Shown: in pieces, positions 28,427-38,055 of the stretch
Layout of the letters: each line of letters starts with the position of its first letter
Numbering within the stretch: the stretch's first letter is position 1
NCBI GenBank assembly: GCA_003149575.1
Contig: QCWG01000001.1
Coordinates: 1,425,387 to 1,489,386, forward strand
Source: Altererythrobacter sp. XM-24bin4
Lineage (GTDB): Bacteria > Pseudomonadota > Alphaproteobacteria > Sphingomonadales > Sphingomonadaceae
Length of the DNA stretch: 64,000 nucleotides
Reading direction: 5' to 3'
Notes under the pieces: model-generated
Seen by the model: the letters and a program-made list of their open reading frames with translations, nothing else
The model's database searches: none
Told to the model about the DNA's origin: nothing
Made by a program: the position numbers and the translations under genes

Positions 28427-30181
28427 CTATTCAGCCGCTTCAGCCATTTCCGCTCGTTGTGGTCCGCGGATAAGGCCGCCGGGTGTCTCGCCGGTCCATT
28501 TGCCGTCGCGGAAGGTTACGTGGCCGTTCTTGATCGTGCAGACATAGCCATCCGCCTTTTGCAGCAAGCGCTTGCCGCCGGCGGGTAGGTCAAATGCCAG
28601 CCACGGTTTGCCCAGCTTCAGCCGATTCATATCAATTACGTTGAGATCCGCCAGATAGCCCGGCGCGATGATCCCGCGATCTTCCAGCCCATAGAGCCGG
28701 GCGGTGTCCCAGCACTGGCGCTTGATCGCATTCTCCAGGCTGATCTTATCCCCGCGCTTGCGATCGCGGACCCAGTGCTCAAGCATGAATGTGGGTGAAG
28801 CGGCATCGCAAATCGTGCCGCAATGCGCGCCGCCATCGGACAGCGAATTCACTGTGTCATCGGCGTGTTGCAGCGGGTGGAGGAAATCGAGATTGCCATC
28901 CGCATAGTTCAGGATCGGCAGGTAGATGAAACCCTTGCCATCGTCCGCGCACAGCATGTCATAGGCATATTCCTGAGGGTCGATCCCGGCCGCTTGAGCG
29001 CGGGCATTCACGCTGGCTGACGCATCCGGTTCGTAATCAAAATCGGGGTCCATTTCGTACTGGAGCGCCCAACCTTGGGTGATCACCATAACCACGCCGA
29101 TAATGTCCATTGGCGCTTCGGAATAATCATTGGACTCGCTCAGCAATCGCGCTTTGAACGCCGGGTCGAGCAGCCTAGCTTTTTGTTCCTCCCACGGAAG
29201 TTCGCTGATCGCTTGCCAGCTGGGGCGATACACGAAGGGGTTCACAGTACCTTGCCATGCCATGATGATGCCGTTGCCGCGCAGCGCAATCTGCGCGACG
29301 ATGTTGGCGCCATTGTCATTTTCTGCACGCATGGTTTCGATCTGCTCTTTGAGCGGCATTTCCTTGGCGATGGATTCCAGCGCAGCGAAGGTGACGGGCA
29401 GGCCGGTCTCGCGGCTGAGATTGCCCATCCATTCGAACTCGTTCCAATCGCGGTTGAGATCGCTCGCCATTTCGAACACGCCATGGCCTGCGCGGCCCAT
29501 AGCACGGCCGATCTCGATCAGTTCTTCCTTCGTCGCAGTCGTACCGGGTACGAGTTCTCCATCGACCGATTTGTGCAGCACTGTACGGCTGGTGGAGAAG
29601 CCAAGCGCGCCCGCGCGAACCCCTTCCTCTACGATCCGGCTCATCTCTGCGATGTCTTCATTTGTCGGAACGGCGCCGGGTTGTTCGCGGTCACCCAACA
29701 CGTAAGCACGCACGGCACCATGCGGCACATGCGTGCCCACATCGACCGCGCGCGGCATTTTCTCCAGAGCGTCGAGATACTCAGGGAAGGTTTCCCAGTC
29801 CCATGTAATGCCTTCGGCAAGCGCGGTTCCGGGAATGTCCTCCACCCCTTCCATCAGGCTGATCAGCCATTCGTGCCGGTCTGGCTTGGCAGGCGCGAAG
29901 CCTACGCCGCAATTGCCCATCACGACGGTTGTCACTCCATGCCAGCTGGAAGGGGCCATTTCCGGGTCCCAGGTGGCTTGGCCGTCATAGTGGGTATGGA
30001 TATCGACGAAGCCCGGGGTCACAACCATGCCGGTCGCGTCGATTTCTTCTGCTGCATTGCCAGTCACATCGCCGACTTGCGCGATCAAGCCATCTTTGAC
30101 GGCGACATCGCCTGTAAAGCGCTCCTCGCCCGTACCATCGACAATGGTGCCGCCGCGAATAATCAGATCGAACATGGCCAT
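28427..30181 (-). CDS. N-acyl-D-amino-acid deacylase family amidohydrolase
   Basis: 584 residues from ATG 30181 (GGAGAGAG upstream); the frame is open much further upstream but that part is shadow of the divergent hydrolase. It starts [18 protein letters not shown]. Metal ligands in the amidohydrolase barrel are visible: DIHTHYDGQ (about 60-68) and SDGGAHCG (about 450) with the catalytic Asp. The [12 protein letters not shown] segment (about 91-102) is typical of the D-aminoacylase branch (AmdB/DAA family), whose members cleave N-acyl-D-amino acids, dipeptides or related amides. Substrate unknown. Divergent from the alpha/beta hydrolase by 69 bases. Confidence 0.88.
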   Translation of the reverse strand: MAMFDLIIRGGTIVDGTGEERFTGDVAVKDGLIAQVGDVTGNAAEEIDATGMVVTPGFVDIHTHYDGQATWDPEMAPSSWHGVTTVVMGNCGVGFAPAKPDRHEWLISLMEGVEDIPGTALAEGITWDWETFPEYLDALEKMPRAVDVGTHVPHGAVRAYVLGDREQPGAVPTNEDIAEMSRIVEEGVRAGALGFSTSRTVLHKSVDGELVPGTTATKEELIEIGRAMGRAGHGVFEMASDLNRDWNEFEWMGNLSRETGLPVTFAALESIAKEMPLKEQIETMRAENDNGANIVAQIALRGNGIIMAWQGTVNPFVYRPSWQAISELPWEEQKARLLDPAFKARLLSESNDYSEAPMDIIGVVMVITQGWALQYEMDPDFDYEPDASASVNARAQAAGIDPQEYAYDMLCADDGKGFIYLPILNYADGNLDFLHPLQHADDTVNSLSDGGAHCGTICDAASPTFMLEHWVRDRKRGDKISLENAIKRQCWDTARLYGLEDRGIIAPGYLADLNVIDMNRLKLGKPWLAFDLPAGGKRLLQKADGYVCTIKNGHVTFRDGKWTGETPGGLIRGPQRAEMAEAAE

Positions 30182-30250
30182 CGAAACTCTCTCCAATTTC
30201 TGTTTGAAACTTACATAGCACAGCGAAACGCCTGATGCTAAGCTCGCACA

Positions 30251-31147
30251 ATGGACAGGCAAACAAGCTGGGAGCCCGCGCCGGATAGCGGGATTGCGAT
30301 CAAGTGGCTCGAGGCGAACGGGCTGACCTTTGAGGTCGCTGAGGCAGGGCAGGGCGACAAGCTCGCGCTGTGCCTGCATGGCTTCCCTGAGCTGCACTTT
30401 AGCTGGCGACACCAGATGCCTTTGCTGGCGGAGATGGGGTACTGCGTGTGGGCACCCAATATGCGCGGTTATGGCGAGACGACACGCCCGCCGAACAAGA
30501 AGGACTATCGGCTCGACAACCTGACTGCTGACGTTGCAGCGCTGATCGATGCCAGCGGCGCGAAGGAAGTGACGCTGATAGCGCATGACTGGGGCGCGAT
30601 CGTTGCTTGGCAGTTTGCGATACAGAAGCTTCGCCCGCTGACCCGGCTTGTGATCATGAACGTGCCGCATCCGCTGTGTGCGCGGCGCGAACTCAAGACC
30701 TGGAAGCAGCTGAAGAAGAGCTGGTACATATTCTTTTTCCAGTTGCCCAAGCTGCCCGAGATACGGCTGGGCCAGAACGAAGCCGCGGCGATCGGCCGAC
30801 TTTTTCGTGAGACTTCGGTCAACAGGGAGCGCTTTACCCGAGAGGAAAGCGAGCCCTATCGCAAGGCGGCGGCCAAGCCCGGTGCGTTGACTGCCATGTT
30901 CAATTATTACCGCGCGCTGCTGCAGACGCCCGACGCGCGCCAGATCGGCGATGGCAAGGTGCATGTGCCGACGCTGGTCATCTGGGGCGAACAGGACGTG
31001 GCGATCGACATTGCCTGCCTCGATGGCACGGGGGACTATGTCGATGATCTGACCGTGCGCCGCTATCCGCATGCATCACACTGGGTGCAGCAGGACATTC
31101 CGGATGAGGTGAATGCGGCGCTGAAAGACTGGTTGCCGCCGGCCTAG
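30251..31147 (+). CDS. Alpha/beta hydrolase, epoxide-hydrolase-like
   Basis: 298 residues. The oxyanion motif LCLHGFPELHFSW (about 42-54), the nucleophile elbow LIAHDWGAIVAW with Asp (about 117), the charge-relay acid in GEQDVAID (about 250) and the His in YPHASHWVQQD (about 277) are in place. HGFPE plus HDWG with an Asp nucleophile and MRGYGETTRP is the pattern of epoxide hydrolases and haloalkane dehalogenases. HDWG and the lid sequence favour epoxide hydrolase. The stop codon overlaps the stop of the convergent reductase gene. Confidence 0.85.
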   Translation: MDRQTSWEPAPDSGIAIKWLEANGLTFEVAEAGQGDKLALCLHGFPELHFSWRHQMPLLAEMGYCVWAPNMRGYGETTRPPNKKDYRLDNLTADVAALIDASGAKEVTLIAHDWGAIVAWQFAIQKLRPLTRLVIMNVPHPLCARRELKTWKQLKKSWYIFFFQLPKLPEIRLGQNEAAAIGRLFRETSVNRERFTREESEPYRKAAAKPGALTAMFNYYRALLQTPDARQIGDGKVHVPTLVIWGEQDVAIDIACLDGTGDYVDDLTVRRYPHASHWVQQDIPDEVNAALKDWLPPA

Positions 31148-32460
31148 TTCTTTGCGCGGATCATCGCTTCGACATCGACGAATTTCTCGCGCGGGGCGCC
31201 TTCGCGCGCGGCGCGTTCTTCGGCCTCTTCGATCTTTTTCCAGTCGCGGAATGTAACCACATCCAATCCGCGCTCTGCAGCGATGGCATCAAACCCCTCG
31301 CGCCCCTTCTTGTCCGCCCGCCCAAGCGTGCCCGCATCGATATCCTCTGCGATCTTCTCGACGACGCTGTAGCCGTCGGGGCGATTGGTGCCGATGGTGC
31401 CGGATGGACCGCGCCTGGCCCAGCCAACGCAATAGATTCCGCGCAGGATGCGCCCTTCGTCATTGGCAAACTTGCCCGCGCGTTCGTCAAACGGCACGTC
31501 GGGAATGGGGGAGGAGCGATAGCCGATGCAGCTGACCACGATATCGGCCGGCACGGTGTACATTTCGCCCGTTCCTGTCGCGCGGCCTTGATGCACTTCG
31601 GTTCGTTCAACCTTTACCCGCTGAACCTTGCCATCACCTTCAAAGCCTTGCGGGCTGGCGAACATATCGAAATGGATTTCGATCGGTTTTTCGGCATGCA
31701 CACTTTCAGGAATGGCTGCGAAGCTGCGCAAATGATTGACCGATTTTCGCAGGCCCGGTTCCAGGAGCATGTCTTCCTCTTCTTCGGGCAAGTCATCGCG
31801 ATCAACCCGCGGCGAGGCACGTTCGAGCGCCGCCAGCTCACCCAACTCCTTAGGCGTCATCATGATCTGATGCGGGCCGCGGCGGCCCAGGATTGTAATG
31901 GCCTTGACGTTTGAGGCTATAAGGCTTTGCAATGCGTACGTAACGATGTCTGCGCCTTCAAATTCCGCTTCGGTCTTGGACAATATCCGTGCGACGTCGA
32001 GCGCCACATTGCCCATTCCGATCACGACCGCATGCTGGCCGGAGAGATCCGGGTTGAGGTCGTTAAATTGCGGATGGCCGTTATACCAGCCGACAAAAGC
32101 AGCGCTGTCGAAAATGTTGCTCAGATCCTTGCCGGGTAGATCCAGTTCGCGATCATTGGGCGCACCTGTTGCGAGAATGACGGCATCATACAACTGCATC
32201 AATTCGGGCACGGTAACATGCTCGCCGACTTTGACGTTACCGATGAAACGCACATTCTCGTTGAGTGCAGTCTTCTCGTAACGGCGCGAGACGCCTTTGA
32301 TCGATTGGTGATCCGGTGCAACGCCAAAGCGGATCAGGCCATAAGGTACGGGCAGCATGTCGAAAATGTCGACTTGCACGTCATCACCCCAAAGCTTCTG
32401 CGCCGCTTCTGCGGTGTAATAACCTGCCGGACCTGAACCGATTATCGCAATGTGCCGCAT
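31144..32460 (-). CDS. FprA-type ferredoxin/adrenodoxin-NADP+ reductase
   Basis: 438 residues. FAD-binding HIAIIGSGPAGYYTAEA starts the protein. DMLPVPYGLIRFGVAPDHQ (about 34-52) is the adrenodoxin-reductase signature, and the NADP-binding GMGNVALDVARIL is at about 148. GRRGPHQIMMTPKEL and GWARRGPSGTIGTNRPDG (about 348) complete the family pattern. It moves electrons from NADPH to a ferredoxin, often for a P450 or Fe-S assembly. It is the third gene of phaC-phaZ-fpr on the minus strand, 33 bases after the depolymerase, though the functional link is unclear. Confidence 0.92.
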   Translation of the reverse strand: MRHIAIIGSGPAGYYTAEAAQKLWGDDVQVDIFDMLPVPYGLIRFGVAPDHQSIKGVSRRYEKTALNENVRFIGNVKVGEHVTVPELMQLYDAVILATGAPNDRELDLPGKDLSNIFDSAAFVGWYNGHPQFNDLNPDLSGQHAVVIGMGNVALDVARILSKTEAEFEGADIVTYALQSLIASNVKAITILGRRGPHQIMMTPKELGELAALERASPRVDRDDLPEEEEDMLLEPGLRKSVNHLRSFAAIPESVHAEKPIEIHFDMFASPQGFEGDGKVQRVKVERTEVHQGRATGTGEMYTVPADIVVSCIGYRSSPIPDVPFDERAGKFANDEGRILRGIYCVGWARRGPSGTIGTNRPDGYSVVEKIAEDIDAGTLGRADKKGREGFDAIAAERGLDVVTFRDWKKIEEAEERAAREGAPREKFVDVEAMIRAKN

Positions 32461-32493
32461 GATGAACTCTCTCCCCCCATGCGGCTCAATGAC

Positions 32494-33378
32494 TTAGGCC
32501 GCTTTTGCTTTCTCTTGCTGCTCCGGCTCGTCAAGGAAGCGGTGAATAGCTTCGACGCATTCATCACTGTGGCTGAGCAGGAACAGATGCCCGCCACCAC
32601 GCAGAACCAGCAATTCACTGTTCGGAATGAGTTTGTCGAGGAACCAGCCATTAGTGAGCGGCACGATGTGGTCTTCGTCGCCCATCATAATCAACGTCTT
32701 CTTGCGCATGAACGGTAAAGCGGGCACGCTGGTCCAACCAAGCATTGCCATCAATTGGTAGAAATATCCGCGCGGGGAAGGGGGCTTTAGCCGATGGATG
32801 TGCTCCATCTTGTTCATCGCCTTGCCCAATGCCCCGCCGTACAGCGTCTGGAAGTGCTCTTCCATAAAAGCAGAATCGATATAGCGGCGCGGATCCGCCA
32901 TCTTGCTGAGCGAAGCGGGATTTCCTGGCATCATGATCATGCCCGCTGTTGTGGCGGCCAGGATAAGGCGGCGCGTGCGGCCGGGGTGCTGGATGGCGAA
33001 ATGCTGTGCCATGGCGCCGCCCCAGCTGACACCCATCACATCGACCTTGTTGAGGCCCAGCTTGTCGAGAAGCTGCGTGGTCGTCCAAGCCATAGTGACG
33101 GTGTTGTAAGGGACAACCGGCTCGGGTGAGCCACCAATGCCCGGCATATCGAACATGATGAAAGCGCGATCAGGCAGCGCCTCAGCCAATGGTGCGACCG
33201 CTTCGATATTGGCGCCAATGCCGTTGAAGAACAGGATCGGCAAGTGCTCGCTTGGCTGATCCAGTCGCCAAGTCGCAACACGCAGCGTTCGCCCGCCAAC
33301 GCTTTCCATCGTGATGGTTGCATCGCGCATCGCTTCGTCGAGCGCCTCATCCAGCACTTTTTCGCGTTTGTCCGCCAA
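32494..33378 (-). CDS. Intracellular PHA depolymerase (PhaZ-like alpha/beta hydrolase)
   Basis: 294 residues. It has LPILFFNGIGANIEAVAPLA (about 46-65), FDMPGIGGSPEP, the nucleophile elbow GVSWGGAMAQHFA (Ser about 116), RRLILAATTAGMIMMPGNPA, acid Asp in GDEDHIVPLTN and His in GGGHLFLLSH. This set is that of intracellular medium-chain-length PHA depolymerases (PhaZ of pseudomonads). It would release hydroxyacids from stored granules. It directly follows the PHA synthase gene (40 bases), supporting the call. Confidence 0.85.
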   Translation of the reverse strand: MADKREKVLDEALDEAMRDATITMESVGGRTLRVATWRLDQPSEHLPILFFNGIGANIEAVAPLAEALPDRAFIMFDMPGIGGSPEPVVPYNTVTMAWTTTQLLDKLGLNKVDVMGVSWGGAMAQHFAIQHPGRTRRLILAATTAGMIMMPGNPASLSKMADPRRYIDSAFMEEHFQTLYGGALGKAMNKMEHIHRLKPPSPRGYFYQLMAMLGWTSVPALPFMRKKTLIMMGDEDHIVPLTNGWFLDKLIPNSELLVLRGGGHLFLLSHSDECVEAIHRFLDEPEQQEKAKAA

Positions 33379-33418
33379 ATTTCCGTCCTGTCCTGCGACC
33401 CCTACAGGGGACTTTTGG

Positions 33419-35113
33419 TTATCTTTCTTCCACTACGTAGAGACCGGGGGCCGGATCCAGAGGTTTATACTCTTCGTTCCCCAGTTCTGTTGGAGCGGAT
33501 TTCATTTTGCCGGAGCGCTTTTTCATCCATTCCATCCAGTACGGCCACCAGCTACCGGCCACTTCCTCCGTGCCTTGCAGCCATTCGTCAGCGGTTTCAG
33601 GCAGCTTGCCTTTCTTCTTCTGAACGAAGTATTTGGCCTTGGGATTGCCCGGAGGGTTCAGGATCGCCTGCATGTGACCTGACTGCGAAAGCACATAGGT
33701 GACGTCCTTGGAGCCAAACAGATTGGTCGAGCGATAGGTCGCCTTCCATGGGGTGATGTGATCCGTCACGCCGCCCAGAATGAACATGTCAGAGGTGGCC
33801 TTGCTGAGATCAATCTTGTGGCCGGCCATCTCGACCTCGCCCTTCTTCGTGAAGGCGAGCGTTTCGAACAGGGTCAGGAAATCGCCCATCAGGCTGGCGG
33901 ACAGATTTGTCGCGTCAGAATTCCAGTACAGAACGTCAAACGCGGGTGGATCTTGCCCCAGCAGATAGTTGTTGATAACATAGTTCCAGATCAGATCATT
34001 GGGCCGCAGCCATGCGAAACCGCGCGCCAGATCATCGGCTTTTATGATGCCTTTTTTCGCTGCGCGCTGTTTAGCTAGCTTCATGCCATTCTCAGATACC
34101 AGAGAACCGGCTTCGATATCGCGCTCTTTCGGGTGGAGCACGCAAACCATCAGCGTCAGCGAGCCGAGGATGTCATTCTTTTGGGCGGCCAGTTTGGACG
34201 CGAGCACGCTGGCGGTTTGGCCGCCAGAACAGCCCGCGGATACATTGACCTTCTTCGAGCCTGTAATGTCGCTGACCGCTTGTATCGCTTCTTCGCAAGA
34301 GCGGATGTAATCATCCATGCCCCAGAAGCCCTGTTCCTTGGACGGGTTGCGCCAGGAGATAACGAAGGTCTGAATACCGTGATCGACCTGATATTTGATT
34401 ACTGACTTCTCCGGAGAAAGGTCATTGATATACATCTTGTTGATCTGCGGCGGGATTGTCAGCTGAGGGATCTCGTGCACTTCATCCGTGGTCGGCGCGT
34501 AATGCACCAGCTCGAACATCTCGGTGCGGTGTACGACAGAGCCCTTTGATGTCGCTATATTCTCGCCCAGCTTGAATGGCCGCTTGTCGACCTGGCTGAC
34601 CATTCCCTTGTTTTCGGTGATGTCCTTGTATGCGTTTTGCAAACCCTTGATCAGCGAAAGGCCACCACTGTTGATCACCTGCTTTTGTGCAACCGGGTTG
34701 CCAACCAGTGTGTTGGTGGGGGCCAGGCTATCGATGATGATGTTGGAGATGAAGTTCGCGCGGTCTCGCTCGAGATCATCCAGCTCCAGTTCCTGAAGCC
34801 AGTTCGACATACCCTTTTGCACGGCAAGATAATATTGCGCGCCGGCCCGGAAAAACGGGTTGTACTGCCAGGCCGGGTCCATGAAGCGCTTGTCTTTGGG
34901 ATCGGGTGCGAGATCGGATTTGCCGGTCATGATCTTGACCATGTCTTCGCCCATGGTTTGGGCGTGTTTCATCAGGCGCTTGGGGTCAGACGCACTTTCG
35001 CGCAGCAATACCGCGACGGCACCTACAAAATCTTCTCTTGCAACGCCGATGAGCGGCCCCAAAGCATTGGTTGACTGTGCGGCTTCCTTTTCGAGTTTGC
35101 TACTCTGCGACAT
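33419..35113 (-). CDS. phaC: Polyhydroxyalkanoate synthase
   Basis: 564 residues from ATG 35113 (MSQSSKLEKEAAQ). It has the DPAWQYNPFFRAGAQYYL N-domain signature, the catalytic region NVSAGCSGGQTAS with the nucleophile Cys (about 310), the Asp of LGGVTDHITPWKATY (about 470) and the His of LSQSGHMQAILNPPGNP (about 497). The Cys box reads AGCSGG, closer to class II synthases (ACAGG/ACSGG) than to the class I GxCxG (usually GYCVGGT), while the length fits both. It polymerises hydroxyacyl-CoA into storage granules. No phasin, phaR, phaA or phaB is adjacent; 3-hydroxybutyrate dehydrogenase lies 24 kb away. Confidence 0.92.
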   Translation of the reverse strand: MSQSSKLEKEAAQSTNALGPLIGVAREDFVGAVAVLLRESASDPKRLMKHAQTMGEDMVKIMTGKSDLAPDPKDKRFMDPAWQYNPFFRAGAQYYLAVQKGMSNWLQELELDDLERDRANFISNIIIDSLAPTNTLVGNPVAQKQVINSGGLSLIKGLQNAYKDITENKGMVSQVDKRPFKLGENIATSKGSVVHRTEMFELVHYAPTTDEVHEIPQLTIPPQINKMYINDLSPEKSVIKYQVDHGIQTFVISWRNPSKEQGFWGMDDYIRSCEEAIQAVSDITGSKKVNVSAGCSGGQTASVLASKLAAQKNDILGSLTLMVCVLHPKERDIEAGSLVSENGMKLAKQRAAKKGIIKADDLARGFAWLRPNDLIWNYVINNYLLGQDPPAFDVLYWNSDATNLSASLMGDFLTLFETLAFTKKGEVEMAGHKIDLSKATSDMFILGGVTDHITPWKATYRSTNLFGSKDVTYVLSQSGHMQAILNPPGNPKAKYFVQKKKGKLPETADEWLQGTEEVAGSWWPYWMEWMKKRSGKMKSAPTELGNEEYKPLDPAPGLYVVEER

Positions 35114-35355
35114 GCTGTATCCCGGCAAATGCAAAAAGACGTCAAATTTGAGCGTCCTAGATGACGCTACGGAAGCAAATTGGCAAGTTCTCAAAATAGC
35201 AGGGAAACCGGATCAACTTGTCGCGACCGCCATAGTTATCGGTTTGGCAAGAAATTTCCTTTACCTGCGATAACCAGAAACACGGTCATCCACCAAATGA
35301 TCAGGCAAGAGCAAAGTTAAGTTGGCGAGGCCGCTTTCAGCTTTGAGAGAAATAA

Positions 35356-35640
35356 TCGCCAATCGTCGGCAAGCCGCAATTCAATTCGTTTGGCGAATTC
35401 ACGGGCTATCGCGGTAGCGCCAAAGATATCAGGCATAGCCGCACGGAGGCGGCTGCGAATGACCGTCGCACACAGGTTGATACGTTGACGGGCCTTGCAA
35501 ACAAGACCCAGATCAAGCGCTCTCTCTCCCACAACTTGCGTGTATTTCGAAACACAAAGTAATCCTGTGCTGTGCTGATGATCAATCTCGATCGTTTCAA
35601 GCAGGTCAACGAAACACTGGGCCAGGCGGCGGATTGGGCA
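35356..35640 (+). pseudogene. Decayed PAS-GGDEF gene fragment
   Basis: In one plus-strand frame 35356-35559 reads FNSFGEFTGYRGSAKDIRHS, the end of a PAS domain (usually GRFxGYRGSGTDIT), then RTQVDTLTGLANKTQIKRSL, the start of a GGDEF domain (DSLTGLANR). A TAA follows at 35560-35562, and the same frame continues LMINLDRFKQVNETLGQAA, the hallmark LDLDRFKxVNDTLGHxAGD of diguanylate cyclases. Similarity is lost after about 35635. There is no start codon, the GGDEF signature itself is gone, and a stop (TAA 35353-35355) precedes the fragment. It is a clear relic lying between phaC and lepA. Confidence 0.8.
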
Positions 35641-35796
35641 ATGGGGCGAGCGTGCCGAAGTTCTCTTATGCCCCTGTCGGTTCCTACGAAGCAGCCTGAT
35701 TTACCGCATTGCATGCATTCGGCGGGCTGACATGCCGGACAAGGGCGGCTAAAGGCGTCGCAAAGCGCTATTTCGCGCGAACAATTAGCGACAAAA

Positions 35797-37614
35797 ATGA
35801 CTGACCTCTCCAAAATACGCAATTTCTCGATCATTGCTCACATCGATCATGGCAAATCCACGCTGGCGGACCGCATGATTCAGCATTGCGGCGGTTTGAC
35901 CGAACGTGAAATGTCCGAGCAAGTGCTTGATAATATGGACATCGAGAAAGAGCGCGGCATCACGATCAAGGCGCAGACCGTGCGGCTCAATTACACCGCC
36001 AAGGATGGCGAGACGTATGAGCTCAACTTGATGGACACGCCGGGCCACGTCGACTTTGCCTATGAGGTTTCGCGTAGCTTGGCCGCTTGCGAGGGCGCGC
36101 TGCTGATCGTGGACGCGGCGCAAGGCGTGGAAGCGCAAACGCTCGCCAACGTCTATCAATCGATCGAGCATGACCATGAAATCGTGCCTGTGATCAACAA
36201 GATTGACCTGCCCGCGGCCGAGCCGGAGAAAGTCCGCGCCGAGATCGAGGATATCATCGGCCTCGACGCGTCAGAAGCCGTGCTCACCAGCGCCAAATCG
36301 GGCATCGGCATCGAGGACGTGCTGGAAGCGGTCGTCGCCAAGATCCCCGCACCATCGGGCGATCGCAATGCGCCGCTCAAGGCCAGCCTCGTCGACAGCT
36401 GGTATGACCCTTACCTCGGCGTGGTGATCCTGGTCCGCGTGATCGACGGTGTCATCACCAAGGGGCTGAACGTCAAATTCATGCAGGGCGGCACACAGCA
36501 CCTGATCGACCGGGTCGGCTGCTTCACCCCCAAGCGCACAGACCTGCCCGAAATCGGCCCCGGCGAAATCGGCTTTATCACCGCGCAAATCAAAGAGGTG
36601 GAGCAAGCCCGCGTGGGTGACACCATCACCACGGTGAAGGGCGGGGCGAACGAAGCGCTGCCCGGATACAAGGAAGTGCAGCCGGTGGTGTTCTGCGGCC
36701 TGTTCCCGGTGGATGCGGCCGAGTTCGAGAAACTGCGCGAGAGCATCGGCAAGCTGCGCCTCAACGACGCCAGCTTCAGCTATGAGATGGAAAGCAGCGC
36801 GGCGCTCGGCTTCGGCTTCCGCGCGGGTTTCCTTGGCCTGTTGCACCTTGAGATCATTCAGGAGCGCCTGAGCCGCGAATACGACCTCGATCTCATCACC
36901 ACCGCGCCTTCGGTGGTGTACCGCGTGCACCTGTCAAAATCGAAGAATGAAGACGCCAAGGTGATCGACATTCACAACCCCGCCGACTGGCCCGACGTCA
37001 ACCGGATCGACATGATCGAGGAGCCGTGGATCAAGGCGGTGATCTACACGCCCGATGAATATCTCGGCGCGATCCTGAAACTGTGTCAGGACCGGCGCGG
37101 CATCCAGACTGACCTAACCTACGTGGGCGGCCGTGCGCAGGTGACTTACGAGCTGCCGCTGAATGAAGTGGTGTTCGATTTCTATGACCGGCTGAAAAGC
37201 ATCTCTAGAGGGTATGCCAGCTTTGACTATGAACAGATTGGCCTGCGCGAAGGCGATCTGGTGAAGATGAACATTCTGGTGAATGCAGAGCCGGTCGATG
37301 CTCTATCGCTGATCGTGCACCGCAACGTAGCGGAAGAGCGCGGGCGCGGCATGTGTGAACGGTTGAAAGACCTGATCCCGCGCCACCTGTTCAAGATCCC
37401 GATCCAGGCAGCCATAGGGGGCAAGATCATCGCGCGCGAGACGATCGCCGCGCTGCGCAAGGATGTGACCGCGAAATGCTATGGCGGCGACATTACGCGT
37501 AAGAAGAAACTGCTCGAGAAGCAGAAGAAGGGCAAGGCCCGCATGCGCGAGTACGGAAATGTTAGTATTCCGCAGGAGGCCTTTATTGCAGCGTTGCGGA
37601 TGGGTGAAGAGTAG
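35797..37614 (+). CDS. lepA: Elongation factor 4 (LepA)
   Basis: 605 residues, the normal length. GTPase motifs are [13 protein letters not shown] (G1, about 15), [12 protein letters not shown] (G3, about 77) and NKIDLP (G4, about 131). The EF-G-like domains II, III and V follow, with the LepA-specific C-terminal domain ending near residue 600 ([19 protein letters not shown]). EF4 acts on stalled or initiating ribosomes. The upstream region carries the GGDEF relic; the stop is directly followed by the methyltransferase-tail fragment on the other strand. Confidence 0.97.
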   Translation: MTDLSKIRNFSIIAHIDHGKSTLADRMIQHCGGLTEREMSEQVLDNMDIEKERGITIKAQTVRLNYTAKDGETYELNLMDTPGHVDFAYEVSRSLAACEGALLIVDAAQGVEAQTLANVYQSIEHDHEIVPVINKIDLPAAEPEKVRAEIEDIIGLDASEAVLTSAKSGIGIEDVLEAVVAKIPAPSGDRNAPLKASLVDSWYDPYLGVVILVRVIDGVITKGLNVKFMQGGTQHLIDRVGCFTPKRTDLPEIGPGEIGFITAQIKEVEQARVGDTITTVKGGANEALPGYKEVQPVVFCGLFPVDAAEFEKLRESIGKLRLNDASFSYEMESSAALGFGFRAGFLGLLHLEIIQERLSREYDLDLITTAPSVVYRVHLSKSKNEDAKVIDIHNPADWPDVNRIDMIEEPWIKAVIYTPDEYLGAILKLCQDRRGIQTDLTYVGGRAQVTYELPLNEVVFDFYDRLKSISRGYASFDYEQIGLREGDLVKMNILVNAEPVDALSLIVHRNVAEERGRGMCERLKDLIPRHLFKIPIQAAIGGKIIARETIAALRKDVTAKCYGGDITRKKKLLEKQKKGKARMREYGNVSIPQEAFIAALRMGEE

Positions 37615-37800
37615 CTACTCGCCCTTCCGCTTCCGGTTCCGGGCGGTGCGCTTGTTCTGCTTTTCGGCATCGGAAAGCGGGTTCAACAGCTTTTCGTAGA
37701 GGCCGAAGAGGTGCTCGACCCGGTCACGGTCGCTGTCGAAGGGCGCGCGGCGGTAGAGCCGGTCCACCGCCTGATCGAGCGCCTTGTGCGCCTTGCTCGA
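37615..37800 (-). pseudogene. C-terminal fragment of a DNA methyltransferase (probable)
   Basis: Sixty-one codons on the minus strand, between an in-frame stop at 37801-37803 and a stop at 37615-37617, read AHKALDQAVDRLYRRAPF, then RVEHLFGLYEKLLNPLSD and a basic tail ending RKRKGE. The pattern LDxAVDRLYR...ERVEHLFxLYEKL is what I remember as the extreme C-terminus of large class I SAM-dependent DNA methyltransferases of the MmeI/type IIL kind. No start codon and no catalytic part is present, so this is a 3' remnant of a roughly 900-residue gene. Codon pattern looks coding. The identity needs alignment to confirm. Confidence 0.5.
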
Positions 37801-37897
37801 TCAAACAGTGCATCTGTGATCAATTGGATTTTGGCGCTTGGACAGTGCTCCATGTGTTCCATCCTGTTGGATTTGGGGAGGGGAGGCTTTGTGTTCC

Positions 37898-37915
37898 GCG
37901 CGCCATCCGGCGCGC
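37898..37915. other. 7-bp hairpin in the bamD upstream region
   Basis: GCGCGCC, ATCC loop, GGCGCGC is a perfect stem with no T-tract. It lies in the 255-base gap between the methyltransferase fragment and bamD, where I see no other feature. It could be a remnant of a terminator or a leader structure. Confidence 0.3.
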
Positions 37916-38055
37916 AATATCCTCGCGCAAGCGCTGCGGGCGCCCAGTCGGGCTTTGACTGCCGTGACCAAGAGGAGAATTCGTCACACCTATCTACACA
38001 AACCCTCTCAACTTCACTTGGCGTTCAGGGGCGCGCTGGTTATAGGCCATCTCTT

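Noticed and set aside
29075-30235. Long plus-strand frame (386 residues) inside the deacylase gene
   Set aside because: It is antisense to conserved amidohydrolase sequence; a shadow of high GC.
35317-35532. Short minus-strand frames between phaC and lepA
   Set aside because: The plus strand here carries the GGDEF relic, which explains the coding-like composition.
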